Positions 63,150 through 64,000 of a stretch of DNA of 64,000 nucleotides are shown in pieces. Below the pieces are notes generated by a model, which saw nothing but the letters and a program-made list of their open reading frames with translations, did not search any database and was not told where the DNA came from. The stretch comes from Alphaproteobacteria bacterium (GTDB lineage: Bacteria > Pseudomonadota > Alphaproteobacteria > Rhizobiales > CAJQND01): positions 1 through 64,000 of the forward strand of contig JAAEUE010000271.1 of NCBI GenBank assembly GCA_024227565.1, read 5' to 3'. The first letter of the stretch is position 1. The number at the start of each line of letters is the position of its first letter. The translations under genes were made by a program, and so were the position numbers.

Positions 63150-64000
63150 ATGAAACTTGCCACATTGAAAGACGGCTCGCGCGACGGGCAACTGGTGGTC
63201 GTCGACAACGATCTTGAGCGCTACACCCCGGCAGGCGCCGTGGCGGGCACCTTGCAGCGCGCCCTGGACGAATGGGCAGAAGCGGGACCCGGACTTCAAG
63301 ACATTGCCGAGCGGTTGAACCTCGGCCAGATTGAGGGCGAGCCCTTCGACCAGGCCGCATGCTGTTCGCCATTGCGCCGCGCCTACCAATGGGCCGATGG
63401 CTCAGCCTACGTCAACCACGTGGAACTGGTGCGCAAGGCGCGCGGCGCCGAGATGCCGGAGACCTTCTGGACCGACCCGCTCATGTATCAGGGCGGCTCG
63501 GACACCTTCATCGGCCCGCGCGACACGGTCTATATGGGCGATACCGCCTGGGGCATCGATTTTGAGGCCGAAATCGCCGTGGTCACCGACGATGTGCCCA
63601 TGGGCGTCTCGGTCGACGATGCCGGCTCGCACATCAAGCTGATCATGCTTGTAAACGATGTTTCCTTGCGCGGTTTGATCCCGGCAGAACTTGGCAAAGG
63701 CTTCGGTTTCTTCCAGGCCAAACCCTCTTCTGCCTTCTCACCCGTTGCGGTAACGCCCGATGAACTGGGCGATACCTGGGCAGAGGGCAAGCTCAGCCTT
63801 CCCCTGCTCTCCACGCTGAACGGCGACTTGTTCGGCAAGCCCAACGCCGGCGACGACATGACCTTCAGCTTCCATCAGCTCATCGCCCACGCCGCGAAGA
63901 CCCGGCCCTTGAGCGCCGGCACGATCATCGGGTCAGGCACCGTCTCCAACAAAGGCGCCGACGGCTCGCCCGGAAAGCCGGTGTACGAGGGCGGCCTTGG
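63150..64000 (+). CDS. fahA: Fumarylacetoacetate hydrolase family protein (partial, runs off the window)
   Basis: Open to the right edge, 283 complete codons seen. It starts MKLATLKDGSRDGQLVVVDN; the ATG at 63150 is 15 bp past the hmgA stop codon with AAGGA upstream. The metal-binding FAH core is visible as GIDFEAEIAVVTDDVP and LIMLVNDVSLRGL (Glu and Asp ligands), then SGTIIGSGTVSNKG. It cleaves fumarylacetoacetate to fumarate and acetoacetate, the last step of the route. The bacterial protein is about 330-340 residues, so some 50 remain outside. Confidence 0.92.
   Translation, partial: MKLATLKDGSRDGQLVVVDNDLERYTPAGAVAGTLQRALDEWAEAGPGLQDIAERLNLGQIEGEPFDQAACCSPLRRAYQWADGSAYVNHVELVRKARGAEMPETFWTDPLMYQGGSDTFIGPRDTVYMGDTAWGIDFEAEIAVVTDDVPMGVSVDDAGSHIKLIMLVNDVSLRGLIPAELGKGFGFFQAKPSSAFSPVAVTPDELGDTWAEGKLSLPLLSTLNGDLFGKPNAGDDMTFSFHQLIAHAAKTRPLSAGTIIGSGTVSNKGADGSPGKPVYEGGL

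Noticed and set aside
1..64000. CRISPR arrays, tRNA or rRNA genes, insertion sequences, prophage genes
   Set aside because: No regularly spaced direct repeats with unique spacers, no cloverleaf with T-loop GTTC, and no transposase, integrase or phage protein was found by reading.

Overview
The window is high-GC, gene-dense chromosomal DNA of an alphaproteobacterium, most likely a Hyphomicrobiales (Rhizobiales)-type marine or soil heterotroph that uses methylated amines. The evidence is the gene content (trimethylamine monooxygenase, TMAO demethylase, TMAO-type ABC importer, gamma-glutamylmethylamide synthetase, N-methylglutamate synthase), the small palindromic intergenic repeats and the style of the ribosome-binding sites. 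I see no tRNA, rRNA, CRISPR array, insertion sequence or phage gene. This is inference from gene families; no database search was possible.

Layout. 1-9.3 kb: a broken CYTH gene at the left edge, a small membrane protein, a dimethylglycine/sarcosine-dehydrogenase-type flavoenzyme, ribosomal protein L32 with a clear terminator, a lone receiver protein, two tiny related proteins, a TetR regulator with two operator-like sites, a cytochrome c and a DMT exporter. 9.4-12.9 kb: a molybdopterin oxidoreductase divergent from an acyl-CoA dehydrogenase. 13-30.2 kb: the methylated-amine block, with gmaS-mgsABC plus two trailing genes (minus strand), a FadR-type GntR regulator with a DMT transporter and a PhyH dioxygenase (plus strand), tmm, amtB with a 57-residue membrane partner, and tmoX-tmoW-tmoV. 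30.4-36.6 kb: a GbdR-like AraC regulator, an RND pump pair and a nitrilase-family hydrolase. 36.6-42.3 kb: tdm followed on the same strand by an AidB-type acyl-CoA dehydrogenase and an acyl-CoA synthetase. 42.5-49.8 kb: a dipeptide-type ABC importer whose last ATPase is fused in frame to a short-chain dehydrogenase, a dienelactone hydrolase and an NTF2-like domain. 50-60 kb: an EF-G-like GTPase, a second glutamine-synthetase-family enzyme, LysE, glutathionyl-hydroquinone reductase, LysR, an M20 peptidase, an amidase and a CitE-like lyase. 60-64 kb: homogentisate catabolism (hmgA and the start of fahA divergent from marR-maiA-paaI).

How the parts fit. TMA would be oxidised by Tmm to TMAO, or TMAO imported by TmoXWV. 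Tdm splits TMAO to dimethylamine and formaldehyde. Methylamine formed later is captured by GmaS as gamma-glutamylmethylamide and turned into N-methylglutamate by MgsABC. AmtB would recover ammonium or methylammonium. Dimethylamine monooxygenase and N-methylglutamate dehydrogenase are not in the window.

The most striking non-coding signal is a helically phased tandem repeat, ACCAATT (or its complement AATTGGT) every 10-11 bp. It occurs upstream of gmaS, the gntR gene, tmm, amtB, tmoX/araC and tdm. It links these dispersed transcription units into one probable regulon, for which the GntR protein encoded at 19738-20478 is the natural candidate regulator.
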